From: Gammaproteobacteria bacterium
GTDB taxonomy: Bacteria > Pseudomonadota > Gammaproteobacteria > Steroidobacterales > Steroidobacteraceae
DNA length: 64,000 nt
Assembly: GCA_003164785.1 (NCBI GenBank)
Contig: PLUE01000062.1
Span: 1-64,000 of the forward strand
Reading direction: 5' to 3'
Every line of letters starts with the position of its first letter. The first letter of the stretch is position 1. The position numbers and the translations under genes are program-made. The notes below the pieces were generated by a model that did no database searches, had not been told where the DNA came from, and worked only from the letters and a program-made list of their open reading frames with translations. Shown here one piece after another: positions 36,832 to 50,571 of this stretch.

Positions 36832-38577
36832 TCAGGACCGTGGCTTGTTGGCCTCGGCGCTGACGACCTTGTTCACCCGCCACTGCTGCACGATCGACAG
36901 GACGGTGTTGGTCAACCAGTAGAGCACGAGGCCCGATGGGAACCATGCCATCATGCCGGTCATCACCAGCGGCATGAACTGCATGATCTTGGCCTGCATC
37001 GGATCGGGCGGTGCAGGATTGAGTTTGAACTGCGCGAACATCGCGCCGCCCATCAGCAGCGGGAGCACAAAAAATGGGTCGCGAGACGACAAATCATTGA
37101 TCCAGAGCATGAAGGGCGCCTGGCGCATTTCCACGCTCTCCAGCAACACCCAATAGAACGAAATGAAGAACGGAATTTGAACCACCATCGGCAGGCAGCC
37201 GGCAAGCGGGTTGATCTTCTCCTTCTTGTACAGCTCCATCATCGCGCGACCGAGCTTCTCGCGATCGTCCTTGTACGATTCCTGAATCTGCTTCATCCGC
37301 GGCGCAACGGCGCGCATCTTGGCCATCGAACGGCCACTCGCCTGGCTCAAGGGATAGAACAACAACTTGATGAGAGCAGTCACGATGATGATGGCCCAGC
37401 CCCAATTGCCGATAAGGCCATGAATCCACTTCAGCGAAATGAACAGCGGATGAGCGATGACCGTGAGGAGACCGTAGTCTGCCGTCAGATCGAGCCGCGG
37501 TCCCGTGGTCGCCAACTGCGCCTGAAGCTTCGGTCCGACGAACAGGTTTTCGTTGAACTGTGCGTGGCCGCCGGGCGGGATCAGCGTCATCGGGCCTGTG
37601 GCGCTCAGCAGGTATTGCTGTCCTTGCACCTGCAGCTGGAATTTCGTGGGCTTGCCGGCCTCCGGCACGATCGCCGAGACGAAATGGTGCTGCAAGGACG
37701 CTATCCAACCGTTCGTCGCATCTTCGGAGAATTTGCTGTCGGCTTCGTTTTCGACTTTGAGATCCCGCGATTTCGTACCGTCGAACACCGCGGGACCCTT
37801 GAAGGAATAGGTCTCGACGTCGAAGTAGGAGCGCGATGCATGAACCCAGTGGCGCAGGAACTGCGAATACGATGCCAGGCTGCGGGCGGAGCTATCGTCG
37901 TTCTGTATGTCGTACGTCAGTTCGATGGCATAGGCACCGCGCTTGAATGTGAACGTTTTGGTCACGGTCAGCCCGTGTCCGTCGGACCACGTCAATGGCA
38001 CGCGCAATTCGTTGACGCCCGTCGGCAGCACGTAAGACTTCTCGGCGGACTTCCACATCGCCAGATGCGTCGGGGCAGCCTCGCCCGCGATACCCGTAAG
38101 GCCGGTCTGCAGGAGATACAACGAGTCTTCCGAGTCGTGGTTCAACAAGCGAACCGGTACGTTGGGCGTGTCTTTGTGGAGCGGATATTCGACGATGTCC
38201 GCTCGCTCCAATTCGCCGCCTTTCGGATTGATGGAGAGGTCGAGCACATCGGTCACGACGTGCAGCGGAGACGTGTCGGCCGTCGCGGCGGCGGAGTCCG
38301 CAGATGCAATATCGGCAGCCGGCGCAGCGCTCGTCGCACCCGGCGCGGACGGCGCCGCAGCAGGAGCAGCGTCGGGTGGAGCGGTCACGGGACTCGGTGC
38401 GCCGGCGCCGGCAAGCGGCACCGAGTCGCCCAGTCGGTTCGAGGCAGGTGTGCCGGCGGTGGTGGATTGGTTGTTGCCCGTCAACGAAGACGCTGGATAG
38501 TCACGCATCCAAGCTTCGTAATTGAGGAACAAGATCGCAGCGAGCGCGATCCAAAGCATGACGCGGGTATTAGGCAT
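36832..38577 (-). CDS. yidC: membrane protein insertase YidC
   Basis: [45 protein letters not shown]. Confidence 0.97.
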   Translation of the reverse strand: MPNTRVMLWIALAAILFLNYEAWMRDYPASSLTGNNQSTTAGTPASNRLGDSVPLAGAGAPSPVTAPPDAAPAAAPSAPGATSAAPAADIASADSAAATADTSPLHVVTDVLDLSINPKGGELERADIVEYPLHKDTPNVPVRLLNHDSEDSLYLLQTGLTGIAGEAAPTHLAMWKSAEKSYVLPTGVNELRVPLTWSDGHGLTVTKTFTFKRGAYAIELTYDIQNDDSSARSLASYSQFLRHWVHASRSYFDVETYSFKGPAVFDGTKSRDLKVENEADSKFSEDATNGWIASLQHHFVSAIVPEAGKPTKFQLQVQGQQYLLSATGPMTLIPPGGHAQFNENLFVGPKLQAQLATTGPRLDLTADYGLLTVIAHPLFISLKWIHGLIGNWGWAIIIVTALIKLLFYPLSQASGRSMAKMRAVAPRMKQIQESYKDDREKLGRAMMELYKKEKINPLAGCLPMVVQIPFFISFYWVLLESVEMRQAPFMLWINDLSSRDPFFVLPLLMGGAMFAQFKLNPAPPDPMQAKIMQFMPLVMTGMMAWFPSGLVLYWLTNTVLSIVQQWRVNKVVSAEANKPRS

Positions 38578-38800
38578 TGATCAATCTCTTGTCCGGCACA
38601 GGGTCATAGCCGCCCTCTGCAAAGGGATGGCAGCGCAGGATACGGCGAAACCCGAGCCAGGTTCCGCGTAAAACGCCGTGACGTTCGATCGCTGTGTGGG
38701 TATAGCAGGAACAACTGGGATAGAAACGGCAGCGTGGACCCAGCATTGGGCTCACGACGAGTTGGTACGCGCGAATGGTCCACATCAAGAGTTGGCGCAT
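38570..38800 (-). CDS. yidD: membrane protein insertion efficiency factor YidD
   Basis: [31 protein letters not shown]. Confidence 0.93.
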   Translation of the reverse strand: MRQLLMWTIRAYQLVVSPMLGPRCRFYPSCSCYTHTAIERHGVLRGTWLGFRRILRCHPFAEGGYDPVPDKRLINA

Positions 38801-38804
38801 AGCT

Positions 38805-39122
38805 CTACCATCGCTGCGTAATGCTCTTCCAATGCTTCTCGAGGCTGGCACGCAACTCTTTGGGTTGCGCGTGACGCGCGGCGTCCCTTGCGGACACCAT
38901 GACATCGACCGGCGGCAATTCGTGCTGATTCAAGCGAAACGATTCGCGCGTCAGCCGCTTGATGCGGTTGCGCGCCACGGCGGTGCGGAATGTGCGCGTC
39001 GCTATTGCCAAACCCAATCGCGGCGTACTTTCCTGATTGGCCACAACCGACAAGCTAAAATAGGCATCGCTCAGCTTCTTGCCACGCTGCCGAACCGCAC
39101 GGAATTCGGCCGGCTGGTGCAA
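38805..39122 (-). CDS. rnpA: ribonuclease P protein component
   Basis: [29 protein letters not shown]; open frame continues upstream (LTFEPSKRL) without ATG/GTG, so true start is non-ATG or slightly upstream. Confidence 0.93.
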   Translation of the reverse strand: MHQPAEFRAVRQRGKKLSDAYFSLSVVANQESTPRLGLAIATRTFRTAVARNRIKRLTRESFRLNQHELPPVDVMVSARDAARHAQPKELRASLEKHWKSITQRW

Positions 39123-39193
39123 CCGCTTGCTCGGCTCGAATGTCAGCCTCTTGATGAGCGCGGGGATCGCTAGAAAGTCCTGCGCAGCCCGTC

Positions 39194-39328
39194 TTAAGGA
39201 CAGAGTCGCTTGCGGCCCTTCGCACGGCGGCGGGCCAACAGATTGCGGCCACTCTTGGTGGCCATGCGCGCACGAAAGCCGTGGGTGCGGGCACGATGGA
39301 GATTACTGGGATTAAATGTACGTTTCAT
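39194..39328 (-). CDS. rpmH: 50S ribosomal protein L34 (not in the supplied ORF track)
   Basis: manual translation [44 protein letters not shown]. Confidence 0.97.
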   Translation of the reverse strand: MKRTFNPSNLHRARTHGFRARMATKSGRNLLARRRAKGRKRLCP

Positions 39329-39501
39329 AGCGCAACTTCAGGAAACTTTAAGGGGCAAAATCAAGGAACTACATGATTTGCGAAAGGCGGCAAGGGTACT
39401 TAGAGCGGGCGGATGTGTCAATAGACGCACCCGTCACTTGGAGCTAGACTCCCTGCCCTTTCGTTAATTCTGCCCCATTGCCGCAATCTAGGAGAGCGCT
39501 C

Positions 39502-40860
39502 TTGTCGGAGTCGCTATGGAATCGCTGTCTGCGTGTGCTCGAGAGCGAACTCCCGGTGCAGCAGTTCAATACATGGGTGCGGCCGCTGCAGGCGATCGAG
39601 CGTGACGGTGAATTGCGCCTGCTGGCGCCGAATCGGTACGTTATCGAGTGGTTGGGTGAGAACTCACTTCCCCGGATCAGGGAACTGCTCCTGGAGTTTG
39701 CGGAGGGCGTTGCTCCGGATCTCGTTCTTGACGTCGGCACCAGGGCGGGCGTCGTGAGCAGCATCGCGAGCGTCAAGAGCGCAAATGATGCGGTGAGTCA
39801 GGCGGCGGCCAGATCGCGCCGCATGGCACCGATGGTCCTGGGCGGCCGGATCAATGCGGACTTCACGTTCGCAGGTTTCGTCGAAGGCAAGAGCAATCAA
39901 CTCGCCAAGGCCGCCGCCATCCAGGTCGCTGGCAATCCGGGCAAGGCCTATAATCCGCTGTTCATCTATGGCGGTGTCGGGTTGGGCAAGACGCACCTGA
40001 TGCACGCGGTTGCAAACCGGATCAAGGAGAACAACTCCGAGGCCCGTATAGCGTACGTGCATAGCGAGCGTTTCGTCGGCGATATGGTGAAGGCGCTGCA
40101 ACACAACACCATCAACGACTTCAAGTCAGCCTATCGGTCGTTGGACGCGCTAATGATCGACGATATCCAGTTTTTTGCAGGAAAGGAGCGCTCTCAGGAA
40201 GAGTTCTTCCATACTTTCAATGCGTTGCTCGAGAGCCAGCAACAGGTCATTCTGACCTGTGATCGGTATCCCAAGGAGGTCGACGGCCTGGAAGAGCGGT
40301 TGAAGTCGCGCTTCGGCTGGGGATTGACGGTTGCGATCGAGCCGCCGGAATTGGAGACTTGCGTCGCGATTTTGATGAGCAAGGCGGCGATGTCGCATGT
40401 GGATTTGCCGGAGGAAGTCGCATTCTTCGTCGCGAAGCGGATTCGATCGAACGTACGCGAGTTGGAGGGCGCATTGCGTCGGGTGGTGGCCACATCGCAC
40501 TTTACAGGGCGCCCGATTACATTGGAGTTTGCGAAAGAGGCGCTTCGGGATTTGCTGGCGCTGCAGGAAAGGCTGGTGACAGTGGAGAATATCCAGAAGA
40601 CTGTCGCCGAATACTACAAGATCAGGATCGCGGATCTGTTGTCGAAGCGGCGTAGCCGTTCCATTGCCAGGCCGCGTCAGGTGGCGATGGCGTTGGCGAA
40701 GGAATTGACCAATCACAGTCTGCCCGAGATCGGGGATGCTTTTGGCGGTCGGGATCACACTACCGTGTTGCATGCGTGTAGGAAAATCAAAGAGTTACGT
40801 GAATCTGAGCGCCGGATAGGCGAAGACTATATGAACCTGTTGAGAACTCTCGCGGGATGA
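39502..40860 (+). CDS. dnaA: chromosomal replication initiator DnaA
   Basis: [16 protein letters not shown]-terminal [18 protein letters not shown] start at 39502 preceded by AGGAGAG. Confidence 0.97.
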   Translation: MSESLWNRCLRVLESELPVQQFNTWVRPLQAIERDGELRLLAPNRYVIEWLGENSLPRIRELLLEFAEGVAPDLVLDVGTRAGVVSSIASVKSANDAVSQAAARSRRMAPMVLGGRINADFTFAGFVEGKSNQLAKAAAIQVAGNPGKAYNPLFIYGGVGLGKTHLMHAVANRIKENNSEARIAYVHSERFVGDMVKALQHNTINDFKSAYRSLDALMIDDIQFFAGKERSQEEFFHTFNALLESQQQVILTCDRYPKEVDGLEERLKSRFGWGLTVAIEPPELETCVAILMSKAAMSHVDLPEEVAFFVAKRIRSNVRELEGALRRVVATSHFTGRPITLEFAKEALRDLLALQERLVTVENIQKTVAEYYKIRIADLLSKRRSRSIARPRQVAMALAKELTNHSLPEIGDAFGGRDHTTVLHACRKIKELRESERRIGEDYMNLLRTLAG

Positions 40861-41080
40861 GGGGGAGAACCTGTGGATGAAACTGTGGATAAAGTTATAC
40901 ACAGGTCCGCGACAGGTTTCGAACCGGCAGTGGACAGGTGCACAGCAGGGTTAAGGCGAGTATAACAATCTGATTAATATGGTTTTTGTGGGCTTATACA
41001 GAAATGTGCGCGCCCTCATAATCATAGTAATAATCTCTTATTAAGAATCTAAGATTAAGAATGTCCAGACGGGTGTGCCC
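40861..41080. other. oriC: candidate chromosomal origin oriC (dnaA-dnaN intergenic)
   Basis: DnaA boxes TGTGGATGA 40872-40880, TGTGGATAA 40884-40892 (perfect), TTATACACA 40895-40903; AT-rich tract about 40965-41065. Confidence 0.8.
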
Positions 41081-42178
41081 ATGAAATTGATGGCGGAGAG
41101 AGAAAAATTATTGGCGCCTTTGCAGGCGGTGATCGGTGTGGTGGAACGCCGTCAAACGATGCCGGTGCTCGCGAATGTGTTGCTCGGTGTGCGGGATGGC
41201 CGGCTGTCGATCACGGCCACGGATCTAGAGGTGGAGTTGGTGGCGGGGACTGAGGTGACGGTTCAGGATGCGGGCGATATCACAGTGCCGGGGCGAAAGT
41301 TTTTGGATATTTTGCGAGCGCTGCCGGAGAAGGTCGCGGTGTCGCTCAGCGTCGAGGGCGAGAAGGTGGTCATCAAGGCAGGGCGCAGCCGTTTCAGCTT
41401 GGTGACGTTACCTGCGGTGGAATTTCCCGTCATCGACGATATCAACGCGCAGCAGACCGTGCAGGTGTCGCGGAAGGAATTGTTGCGCTTGCTCGAGAAG
41501 ACGCATTTTTCGATGGCTCAGCAAGACGTCCGCTATTACCTCAATGGGATGCTGTTGGAGATTGATGGACAGACGCTGCGGGCGGTCGCCACTGACGGCC
41601 ATCGCCTCGCATTGTGCGAAGCGACATTGGCGGCGAAAGCAAAGAGCTCGCAACAGGTGATTGTGCCGCGCAAGGGGGTGCTCGAGTTGCAACGGGTGCT
41701 GACTGAGGATGGCAATGCTGATTTGGCTATCGGTACGAATCACGTTCGTGCGCAGATCGGTGATGTGCGCTTCACGTCGAAGCTCATCGATGGCCGTTTT
41801 CCAGAATATTCGCGGGTCATACCGGCAGCTGCGGCGAATGCCATACGTGCGGATCGGGATGTTTTGCGGGCTGCGCTGCAACGCACTGCGATTTTGTCAA
41901 ATGAGAAATATCGCGGGATCCGCATAACCGTGAAGAGCACGGCTTTGACCGTTCAGGCGCATAACCCCGAGCAGGAAGAGGCCGAAGAAGAGATCGAAGT
42001 CGCTTATGCGGGTGCGGATTTGGAAGTGGGCTTCAACGTGAACTACTTGTTGGATGCCCTGGCCGCGATCGATGGTCAAGAGGTTGAATTGGGTCTGACG
42101 GACAGCAATAGCAGTTGTTTGATTCGTTCGCCAGGAAATGGGTCGGCGCGGTACGTCGTCATGCCAATGAGGTTGTAG
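41081..42178 (+). CDS. dnaN: DNA polymerase III beta sliding clamp
   Basis: MKLMAEREKLLAPLQAVIGVVERRQTMPVLANVLL; C-terminal YVVMPMRL. Confidence 0.98.
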   Translation: MKLMAEREKLLAPLQAVIGVVERRQTMPVLANVLLGVRDGRLSITATDLEVELVAGTEVTVQDAGDITVPGRKFLDILRALPEKVAVSLSVEGEKVVIKAGRSRFSLVTLPAVEFPVIDDINAQQTVQVSRKELLRLLEKTHFSMAQQDVRYYLNGMLLEIDGQTLRAVATDGHRLALCEATLAAKAKSSQQVIVPRKGVLELQRVLTEDGNADLAIGTNHVRAQIGDVRFTSKLIDGRFPEYSRVIPAAAANAIRADRDVLRAALQRTAILSNEKYRGIRITVKSTALTVQAHNPEQEEAEEEIEVAYAGADLEVGFNVNYLLDALAAIDGQEVELGLTDSNSSCLIRSPGNGSARYVVMPMRL

Positions 42179-42180
42179 CG

Positions 42181-43251
42181 ATGTCGCTACGGCGAATGCA
42201 GGTGACGGATTACCGTTGCCTGCGTTCGGCCGATTTGGAATTGGATCGTAGGTTCACCCTCATCAGTGGGCCGAACGCGTCGGGCAAGACGAGCCTCCTC
42301 GAGGCCATTTACGTCCTCGGCCGCGGCCGATCATTCCGTACCCGACAATTGAACCATTTGATACGAACGGGCGCGGAGCGCTTCGTTGTTTTCGGTGAAG
42401 TGGAATTGGCTGAACGGATTGTTCCGCTGGGCGTTGAGGGATCCAATGGGGGTGTTCGTGCCAGGGCCGGTGGGGCGCCGGTGGGGTCGCTGGCGGAGCT
42501 GGCGGTGGCGTTACCGGCGCAGATCATCGATCCGGAGATCCACCGGCTGATTGAGGAAGGTCCGAGCCAGCGTCGACGATTCCTCGATTGGGGTGTGTTC
42601 CACGTGGAACATTCGTTCGTGAAGTCCTGGCAGGCGTATCAACAGGTGCTTCGTCAGCGAAATGCGGCGCTGCGACTTCGACAGCCTCGCGCTGTTGTAT
42701 CTGCCTGGGATGGGGAGCTCCTGCGCCTGGCTGCCATGATCGACGCAGCACGTTCGCGCTACGTGCTGGATCTCGAGTCCGCTGCACGCTCCATCGCGGA
42801 TCGACTGCTACGAATGGAGCTTGCTCTGACCTATCGATCAGGCTGGAGTCGGGAAATGAGCTTCGCGGATGCCTTGGAGCGCAGTTGGCCCCATGACTAT
42901 GAGGTCGGTAGCACGTCGGTGGGTCCACAGCGAGCTGAGTTAACGATTCGGCTCGATGGACTGGCCGTGAAGGACAGGATATCGCGGGGTCAACAGAAAT
43001 TGCTTGCTGCCTCGTTGTTGATTGCTCAGATCAAGCTTTTTCCTAGTAACGGCGACGTGCGACCGACATTGTTGTTGGATGATCCGTCTGCGGAGCTGGA
43101 CGATGATCGGCTCGCTAGACTAATCGAGGAGGTCTCGCGAGAGACGGTGCAGTTGATTGTCACCAGTCTCGATCCGGAGCTTATGGCCTTTGGCGTGCCG
43201 GGCCGCCGGTACAGAATCGCAGACGGCATCGTGACACCCAGCGATATCTAA
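42181..43251 (+). CDS. recF: DNA replication and repair protein RecF
   Basis: SGPNASGKTSLLEAIYVLGRGRSFR Walker A; LLLDDPSAELD. Confidence 0.97.
   Translation: MSLRRMQVTDYRCLRSADLELDRRFTLISGPNASGKTSLLEAIYVLGRGRSFRTRQLNHLIRTGAERFVVFGEVELAERIVPLGVEGSNGGVRARAGGAPVGSLAELAVALPAQIIDPEIHRLIEEGPSQRRRFLDWGVFHVEHSFVKSWQAYQQVLRQRNAALRLRQPRAVVSAWDGELLRLAAMIDAARSRYVLDLESAARSIADRLLRMELALTYRSGWSREMSFADALERSWPHDYEVGSTSVGPQRAELTIRLDGLAVKDRISRGQQKLLAASLLIAQIKLFPSNGDVRPTLLLDDPSAELDDDRLARLIEEVSRETVQLIVTSLDPELMAFGVPGRRYRIADGIVTPSDI
42596..42611. promoter_or_regulatory. parS: parS site (TGTTCCACGTGGAACA, perfect consensus) inside recF
   Basis: exact 16-bp palindrome. Confidence 0.93.
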
Positions 43252-43267
43252 TGTTCCACGTGGAACC
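43252..43267. promoter_or_regulatory. parS: parS site (TGTTCCACGTGGAACC, 15/16) immediately after recF stop
   Basis: 15/16 match to parS consensus. Confidence 0.9.
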
Positions 43268-43615
43268 AGATGCTAAGACCGTAGCGGGCCACTGAGTGGG
43301 TTGGACCTCGGGCCGGCGGTCAGACCTGTGGGTTAAGGCCCGATAAGCGATTTCGGCTATCCCAATCAGATACCCGTTGACCGTTCCTATGTCCGATGCG
43401 CAGGAACACCGAGCGTCAACGACAAGGCCGAAGACGATTTCCAGCAAGATTCATGATCGGAGGTTCCCATACTACGGACGTCCATATTGGCTCGATTTCA
43501 CCGAGCGTCCTCGACTATGTCTGCCGCGCTTTGTAAGGGAATGATTTAGCAGGGATTTTCGCCAAACCCAAGGTCGATTTTCGAGCCCAAAACTGCTATG
43601 ATAGCGGGTCGCTAA

Positions 43616-46042
<2,427 letters not shown>

Positions 46043-46071
46043 CATCGGGGACTCCGGCGTACGTCCGCGGT

Positions 46072-46707
46072 TTAGACGGCGTTGGTCTTCCGAAAGCGAG
46101 CCATCGCAAATTCTGCGATGGCATCTCTTCGCTTGAAGATGCGGTAGCCCAGCAGGACGGCGAGAATGCAGGCATACAGCAGCGGTTCTCGTATGTCCTT
46201 CTTCACCTGCCACCAGAAATGCCACGCACCCAAAATGGCGATCGGGTAGATGAGCCGATGCAGAGTGGTCCACCGCCGCCCGAGCCGGCGTTGCATTTTG
46301 CCCGTCGAAGTGACGGCAAGAGGGATCAACATCAGGAAGGCCAGCATCCCGATCGTGATGTAGGGGCGCTTGATAACATCCTGCCACAACGCGCCTACCT
46401 TTCCGGCTTGATCGAGCACCAGGTATACGGTGAAATGCAGGATCACGTAGAAAAACGCGAACAGACCGAACATGCGCCGGAAGCGCAGCCAGAATATCGA
46501 GTGGGTGACATCCCTCAGCGGCGTCATGCACAGCGTGATGAGCAGAAATTTCAAAGCCCAATTGCCGCAGGTATGCAACATGAGCTTCACGGGATCGGCT
46601 CCTAGATCCACGCCCAGGAGACCGAACGCGCCGGCGGCGAGACGCAGAGCCGGCAGCAAGCACAAAACGAAAACCAGCGGCTTCGCCGCCCAACGCCTGA
46701 CCCACAT
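46072..46707 (-). CDS. msrQ: protein-methionine-sulfoxide reductase heme-binding subunit MsrQ
   Basis: ferric-reductase-like TM protein; start overlaps msrP stop by 1 bp. Confidence 0.9.
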   Translation of the reverse strand: MWVRRWAAKPLVFVLCLLPALRLAAGAFGLLGVDLGADPVKLMLHTCGNWALKFLLITLCMTPLRDVTHSIFWLRFRRMFGLFAFFYVILHFTVYLVLDQAGKVGALWQDVIKRPYITIGMLAFLMLIPLAVTSTGKMQRRLGRRWTTLHRLIYPIAILGAWHFWWQVKKDIREPLLYACILAVLLGYRIFKRRDAIAEFAMARFRKTNAV

Positions 46708-47675
46708 CAAAAATAGGTCTTGAGGTTCATGCCGGTGTAAAGAGGCGCGACTTGCGAGGCGTAGCCGTTGAAGGGCAGCGTCGGGCGCCGCTGATCGAAC
46801 AAGCTGCCACCGATGTGACGCTCCGTCGCCTGACTCCATCGCGGATGATCCACCGCGGGGTTTACGTTGGCGAAGAAGCCGTATTCTCCGGGCGCCATCT
46901 TCGCCCACGTCGTTGCAGGCATCCGCTCGACAAATCTGATGGTGTTGATGGCTTTGACTCCCTTGAAGCCATACTTCCACGGCACGATGAGCCGCAGCGG
47001 CGCTCCGTTCTGATTCGGCAGCGCCTTTCCGTACAAGCCAACCGTCATCAGTGTCAAAGGATGCATCGCCTCATCCAGCCGCAAGCCCTCGACATAGGGC
47101 CAATCCAGGACGGAGCCCCGCTCCCCGGGCATTTGCTTTGGGTCGAGCAGCGTATGGAACTCCACATACTTGGCCTTCGAAGTAGGCTTAAAACGCTTCA
47201 GCAAGTCGGCCAGCGGGAAGCCCACCCAAGGTACGATCATCGACCATGCCTCCACGCAGCGCATGCGGTAGATGCGCTCCTCGAGAGGATGCGGCTTCAA
47301 AATATCTTCCAGGCTGAAGGTCCCGGCAACCTCGCATTCGCCGCCGACCGTGACGTTCCAGGGTTGAGTACGGAAGTTCTTGGAGTTCTCGGCGGGGTCC
47401 GACTTGTCGGTGCCGAACTCGTAATAATTATTGTAGGTCGAAATATCTTTGAACGTGTTCGGGGTATCCGCCGCGCTATATTCCACATTGTGGGTGTAGG
47501 TCAGGGCTGTTCCCGGCGCGGACTGGCCATAAGCCGGTCGTAGGAATCCTCCAATCGTTTGAGCTGCGGCAAGCCCCAATCCCCCCGCAAGCAACGATCG
47601 GCGTGTCAGGAATTTATCGGGAGGCGTTATGTCCGACGGTGCGATCCTGTTGACATCAAACGATGCGTTGCGCAT
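46707..47675 (-). CDS. msrP: protein-methionine-sulfoxide reductase catalytic subunit MsrP
   Basis: Tat signal [39 protein letters not shown] sulfite-oxidase fold motif. Confidence 0.95.
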   Translation of the reverse strand: MRNASFDVNRIAPSDITPPDKFLTRRSLLAGGLGLAAAQTIGGFLRPAYGQSAPGTALTYTHNVEYSAADTPNTFKDISTYNNYYEFGTDKSDPAENSKNFRTQPWNVTVGGECEVAGTFSLEDILKPHPLEERIYRMRCVEAWSMIVPWVGFPLADLLKRFKPTSKAKYVEFHTLLDPKQMPGERGSVLDWPYVEGLRLDEAMHPLTLMTVGLYGKALPNQNGAPLRLIVPWKYGFKGVKAINTIRFVERMPATTWAKMAPGEYGFFANVNPAVDHPRWSQATERHIGGSLFDQRRPTLPFNGYASQVAPLYTGMNLKTYF

Positions 47676-47917
47676 ATCGGCTCCTGAAAGCTGTGATGTG
47701 TTGACGAATAGACCGGCGCGCATCGCTTCTTATTGCAATCCGACACTGCAATCCGACGCGATCATTCAGTGCCCGCGAAATCATCGGATACCCACAATCG
47801 CTGAATGCCTAAGGATACTACGATTTGGGACAGTCCTATGGTCACCCGGAGCACGAAACTTTCTGTTTTCAACCGACGAGATGTTTGTAGAATCGATGAC
47901 ACCTCACGGAGTCAACC

Positions 47918-48379
47918 ATGTCAACCACATTCAAGCTCAACGGCAATCCCACCACATTGGATGCTGATCCGACCATGCCGCTGCTATGGGCGATCCGTGA
48001 AGTCGCTGGTCTGCATGGCACCAAGTTCGGCTGCGGGATGGCGTTGTGTGGCGCGTGCACCGTCCACCTGGACGGTCAGGCGATAAGATCGTGCGTCATG
48101 CCTCTGTCCGCCGTTGCGGGTCGGGAAGTAACCACCATCGAGGGCCTGCAAAGCGGGCCCGCAAAAGCCGTTCAAGCGGCGTGGATCGAGTTGCAAGTGC
48201 CTCAATGCGGCTACTGCCAGTCCGGACAAGTGATGTCCGCGACCGCGTTGCTGGAAAAAAACCCGTCCCCGACCGACTCCGACATCGATGGCGCAATGAG
48301 CGGCAACATATGCCGCTGTGCCACCTACTCCCGAATTCGCGCTGCCATTCATGCAGCGGCCCAGTCCATCAAGGCATGA
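47918..48379 (+). CDS. (2Fe-2S)-binding subunit of xanthine dehydrogenase/isoquinoline 1-oxidoreductase family
   Basis: [43 protein letters not shown]. Confidence 0.93.
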   Translation: MSTTFKLNGNPTTLDADPTMPLLWAIREVAGLHGTKFGCGMALCGACTVHLDGQAIRSCVMPLSAVAGREVTTIEGLQSGPAKAVQAAWIELQVPQCGYCQSGQVMSATALLEKNPSPTDSDIDGAMSGNICRCATYSRIRAAIHAAAQSIKA

Positions 48380-50571
48380 GCATGACCACAGAGATCCTCC
48401 CCCCCCAGCCCGCACGGCGCGCGTTTCTCAAGAGCGCCGGCGCAGTGGGCGCATTGACACTCACCGTCGGATTCCAGTGGGCAGGCACGACGCGGCGTGC
48501 TGCAGCGATGACTACGCCCGGCGCGCCATTTGCGCCCAATGCCTTCGTTAGAATCGGCGCCGACAACAGCGTGACGATCATCGCCAAGCACGTCGAAATG
48601 GGCCAAGGCGCCTATACCGGGATAGCCACGGTGCTCGCGGAAGAGCTCGATGCGGACTGGGCGTTGGTTCGCGTGGAAAGCGCACCCGCGGATGCGAAAC
48701 GCTACGCCAACAGCGCCTTCGGTGCGCTGCAGGGCACGGGCGGCAGTTCAGCAATGGCCAATTCCTGGACTCAGCTCCGGGAGGCGGGTGGCAAGGCACG
48801 CATGATGCTGCTCACGGCTGCCGCCAACGGGTGGAAGGTCCCCGTAACTGAACTCACCGTGGAGAAAGGCGTCATCCGTCATGCGGGCAGCAACCGCCAG
48901 GCGACCTTCGGCTCGCTGGTCGGGAGCGCATCGGCGCTTCCCGTGCCCGAGAAAGTCGTCCTCAAAGATCCGAAGGATTTCAAGCTGATCGGCCGCCAGG
49001 CACCGCGTGTCGATGTACCTTCTAAGGTCGACGGGACCGCTCAGTTCACGCTGGATGTCGTGATGCCGGGCATGTTGATCGCGCTGCTGAAGCGACCACC
49101 ACAATTTGGTGCGACCGTAAAATCGTTCGAGCCGACGGCAGCCAATGCTGTACCCGGCGTCGTCAAAGTCGTCCAGGTACCCGGTGGAGTCGCCGTGATC
49201 GCCAGGAGCTTCTGGGCAGCCAAGCTTGGGCGAGATGCATTGACGATAGACTGGGACGACACGCACGCGGAGAAGCGCAGCTCCGCCGCCCTGATGAACG
49301 AATATCGGGCGCTCGCCGAACAGCCCGCCCACTCTGCGCGTAAGGAGGGCGATGCCATTCCGGCGATACGCGACGCCGCCCACAAGCTCTCGGCCAGCTA
49401 CGAGTTTCCGTTTCTTGCGCATGCGCCCATGGAGCCGCTCGACGCGGTGGTGAAACTCACGGCAACCAGTTGCGAGATCTGGGCGGGAGATCAATTTCAG
49501 ACCATTGACCAAGCCAATGCCGCGAAGACAGCAGGCCTGGATCCGCAGCAGGTGAGCATCAACACGCTATATGCAGGCGGCAGCTTCGGGCGGCGCGCCA
49601 ATCCGGGATCTGACTACATCGTCGAGGCGGTTTCGATCGCCAAGGCCTTCGGCGCCGACGGCACGCCCATCAAATTGCAGTGGACGCGCGAGGACGACCT
49701 CCACGGCGGCCTATACCGGCCGATGTATTTTCATAAGCTCGAAGCGGGCCTCAACGAGAAAAAAGAACTCGTCGGCTGGCGCCATGTCATCGTCGGACAA
49801 TCGATCATGGCAGGCAGCTTCTTCGAGGTGATGATAAAGGATGGCGTGGACCCGACCTCGGTCGAGGGGGCGGCGAGCATCGCCTATTCGATTCCGAACA
49901 TATCCGTCGAACTGTCCACGACGAAGACCGGTGTTCCGGTCCTGTGGTGGCGGGTCGTCGGCAGTTCCCACACGACATTCGCCGTCGAGGCGTTCATCGA
50001 CGAAGTGGCGCATGCCGCGGGCGAAGATGGCTTTACGTTCCGACGAAAATTACTCGAACATCAACCGCGAATGAAGGCGGTGCTCGAACTGGCAGCCGAC
50101 AAGGCGGGCTGGAGCAGCGCCCCGTTGCCGAAGGGAAAGGGTCGTGGAATAGCGGTCGCGGAAGCATTCAAGACACTGGTGGCGCAAGTCGCCGAGGTGA
50201 CCGTCGACGACCAAGGCCGCGTCACCGTGGATCGCGTCATATGCGCCGTCGACTGCGGCACGCCCATCAACCCGGACGTCATCGCGGCACAGATGGAGGG
50301 GGGTATCGGGTTCGGACTCGGGGCGGTGCTCTATGGCGAGATCACTCTCAAGGATGGACGCGTGGAACAGGATAATTTCAACAGCTATCGCGTCCTGCGG
50401 ATGAACGAAATGCCCAAAGTGGAGGTCTACATCGTGCCGTCGACGGAGCCTCCAACCGGTGTCGGTGAGCCTGGGGTGGCTCCGGTGGGACCGGCCGTCG
50501 CCAATGCCATTTTCGCCGCCTCCGGCAAGCGTGTTCACATGCTGCCGTTTCCGAAACCGGGTGTCGCGTGA
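48376..50571 (+). CDS. molybdopterin-binding subunit of xanthine dehydrogenase/isoquinoline 1-oxidoreductase family
   Basis: Tat-like [18 protein letters not shown] signal; [18 protein letters not shown]; overlaps small subunit by 4 bp. Confidence 0.93.
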   Translation: MSMTTEILPPQPARRAFLKSAGAVGALTLTVGFQWAGTTRRAAAMTTPGAPFAPNAFVRIGADNSVTIIAKHVEMGQGAYTGIATVLAEELDADWALVRVESAPADAKRYANSAFGALQGTGGSSAMANSWTQLREAGGKARMMLLTAAANGWKVPVTELTVEKGVIRHAGSNRQATFGSLVGSASALPVPEKVVLKDPKDFKLIGRQAPRVDVPSKVDGTAQFTLDVVMPGMLIALLKRPPQFGATVKSFEPTAANAVPGVVKVVQVPGGVAVIARSFWAAKLGRDALTIDWDDTHAEKRSSAALMNEYRALAEQPAHSARKEGDAIPAIRDAAHKLSASYEFPFLAHAPMEPLDAVVKLTATSCEIWAGDQFQTIDQANAAKTAGLDPQQVSINTLYAGGSFGRRANPGSDYIVEAVSIAKAFGADGTPIKLQWTREDDLHGGLYRPMYFHKLEAGLNEKKELVGWRHVIVGQSIMAGSFFEVMIKDGVDPTSVEGAASIAYSIPNISVELSTTKTGVPVLWWRVVGSSHTTFAVEAFIDEVAHAAGEDGFTFRRKLLEHQPRMKAVLELAADKAGWSSAPLPKGKGRGIAVAEAFKTLVAQVAEVTVDDQGRVTVDRVICAVDCGTPINPDVIAAQMEGGIGFGLGAVLYGEITLKDGRVEQDNFNSYRVLRMNEMPKVEVYIVPSTEPPTGVGEPGVAPVGPAVANAIFAASGKRVHMLPFPKPGVA

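Noticed and set aside
36652-38580. 642-aa plus-strand ORF
   Set aside because: Antisense of mnmE 5' end and yidC.
40994-41002. TTATACAGA as a fourth DnaA box
   Set aside because: Two mismatches from TTATCCACA; not counted.
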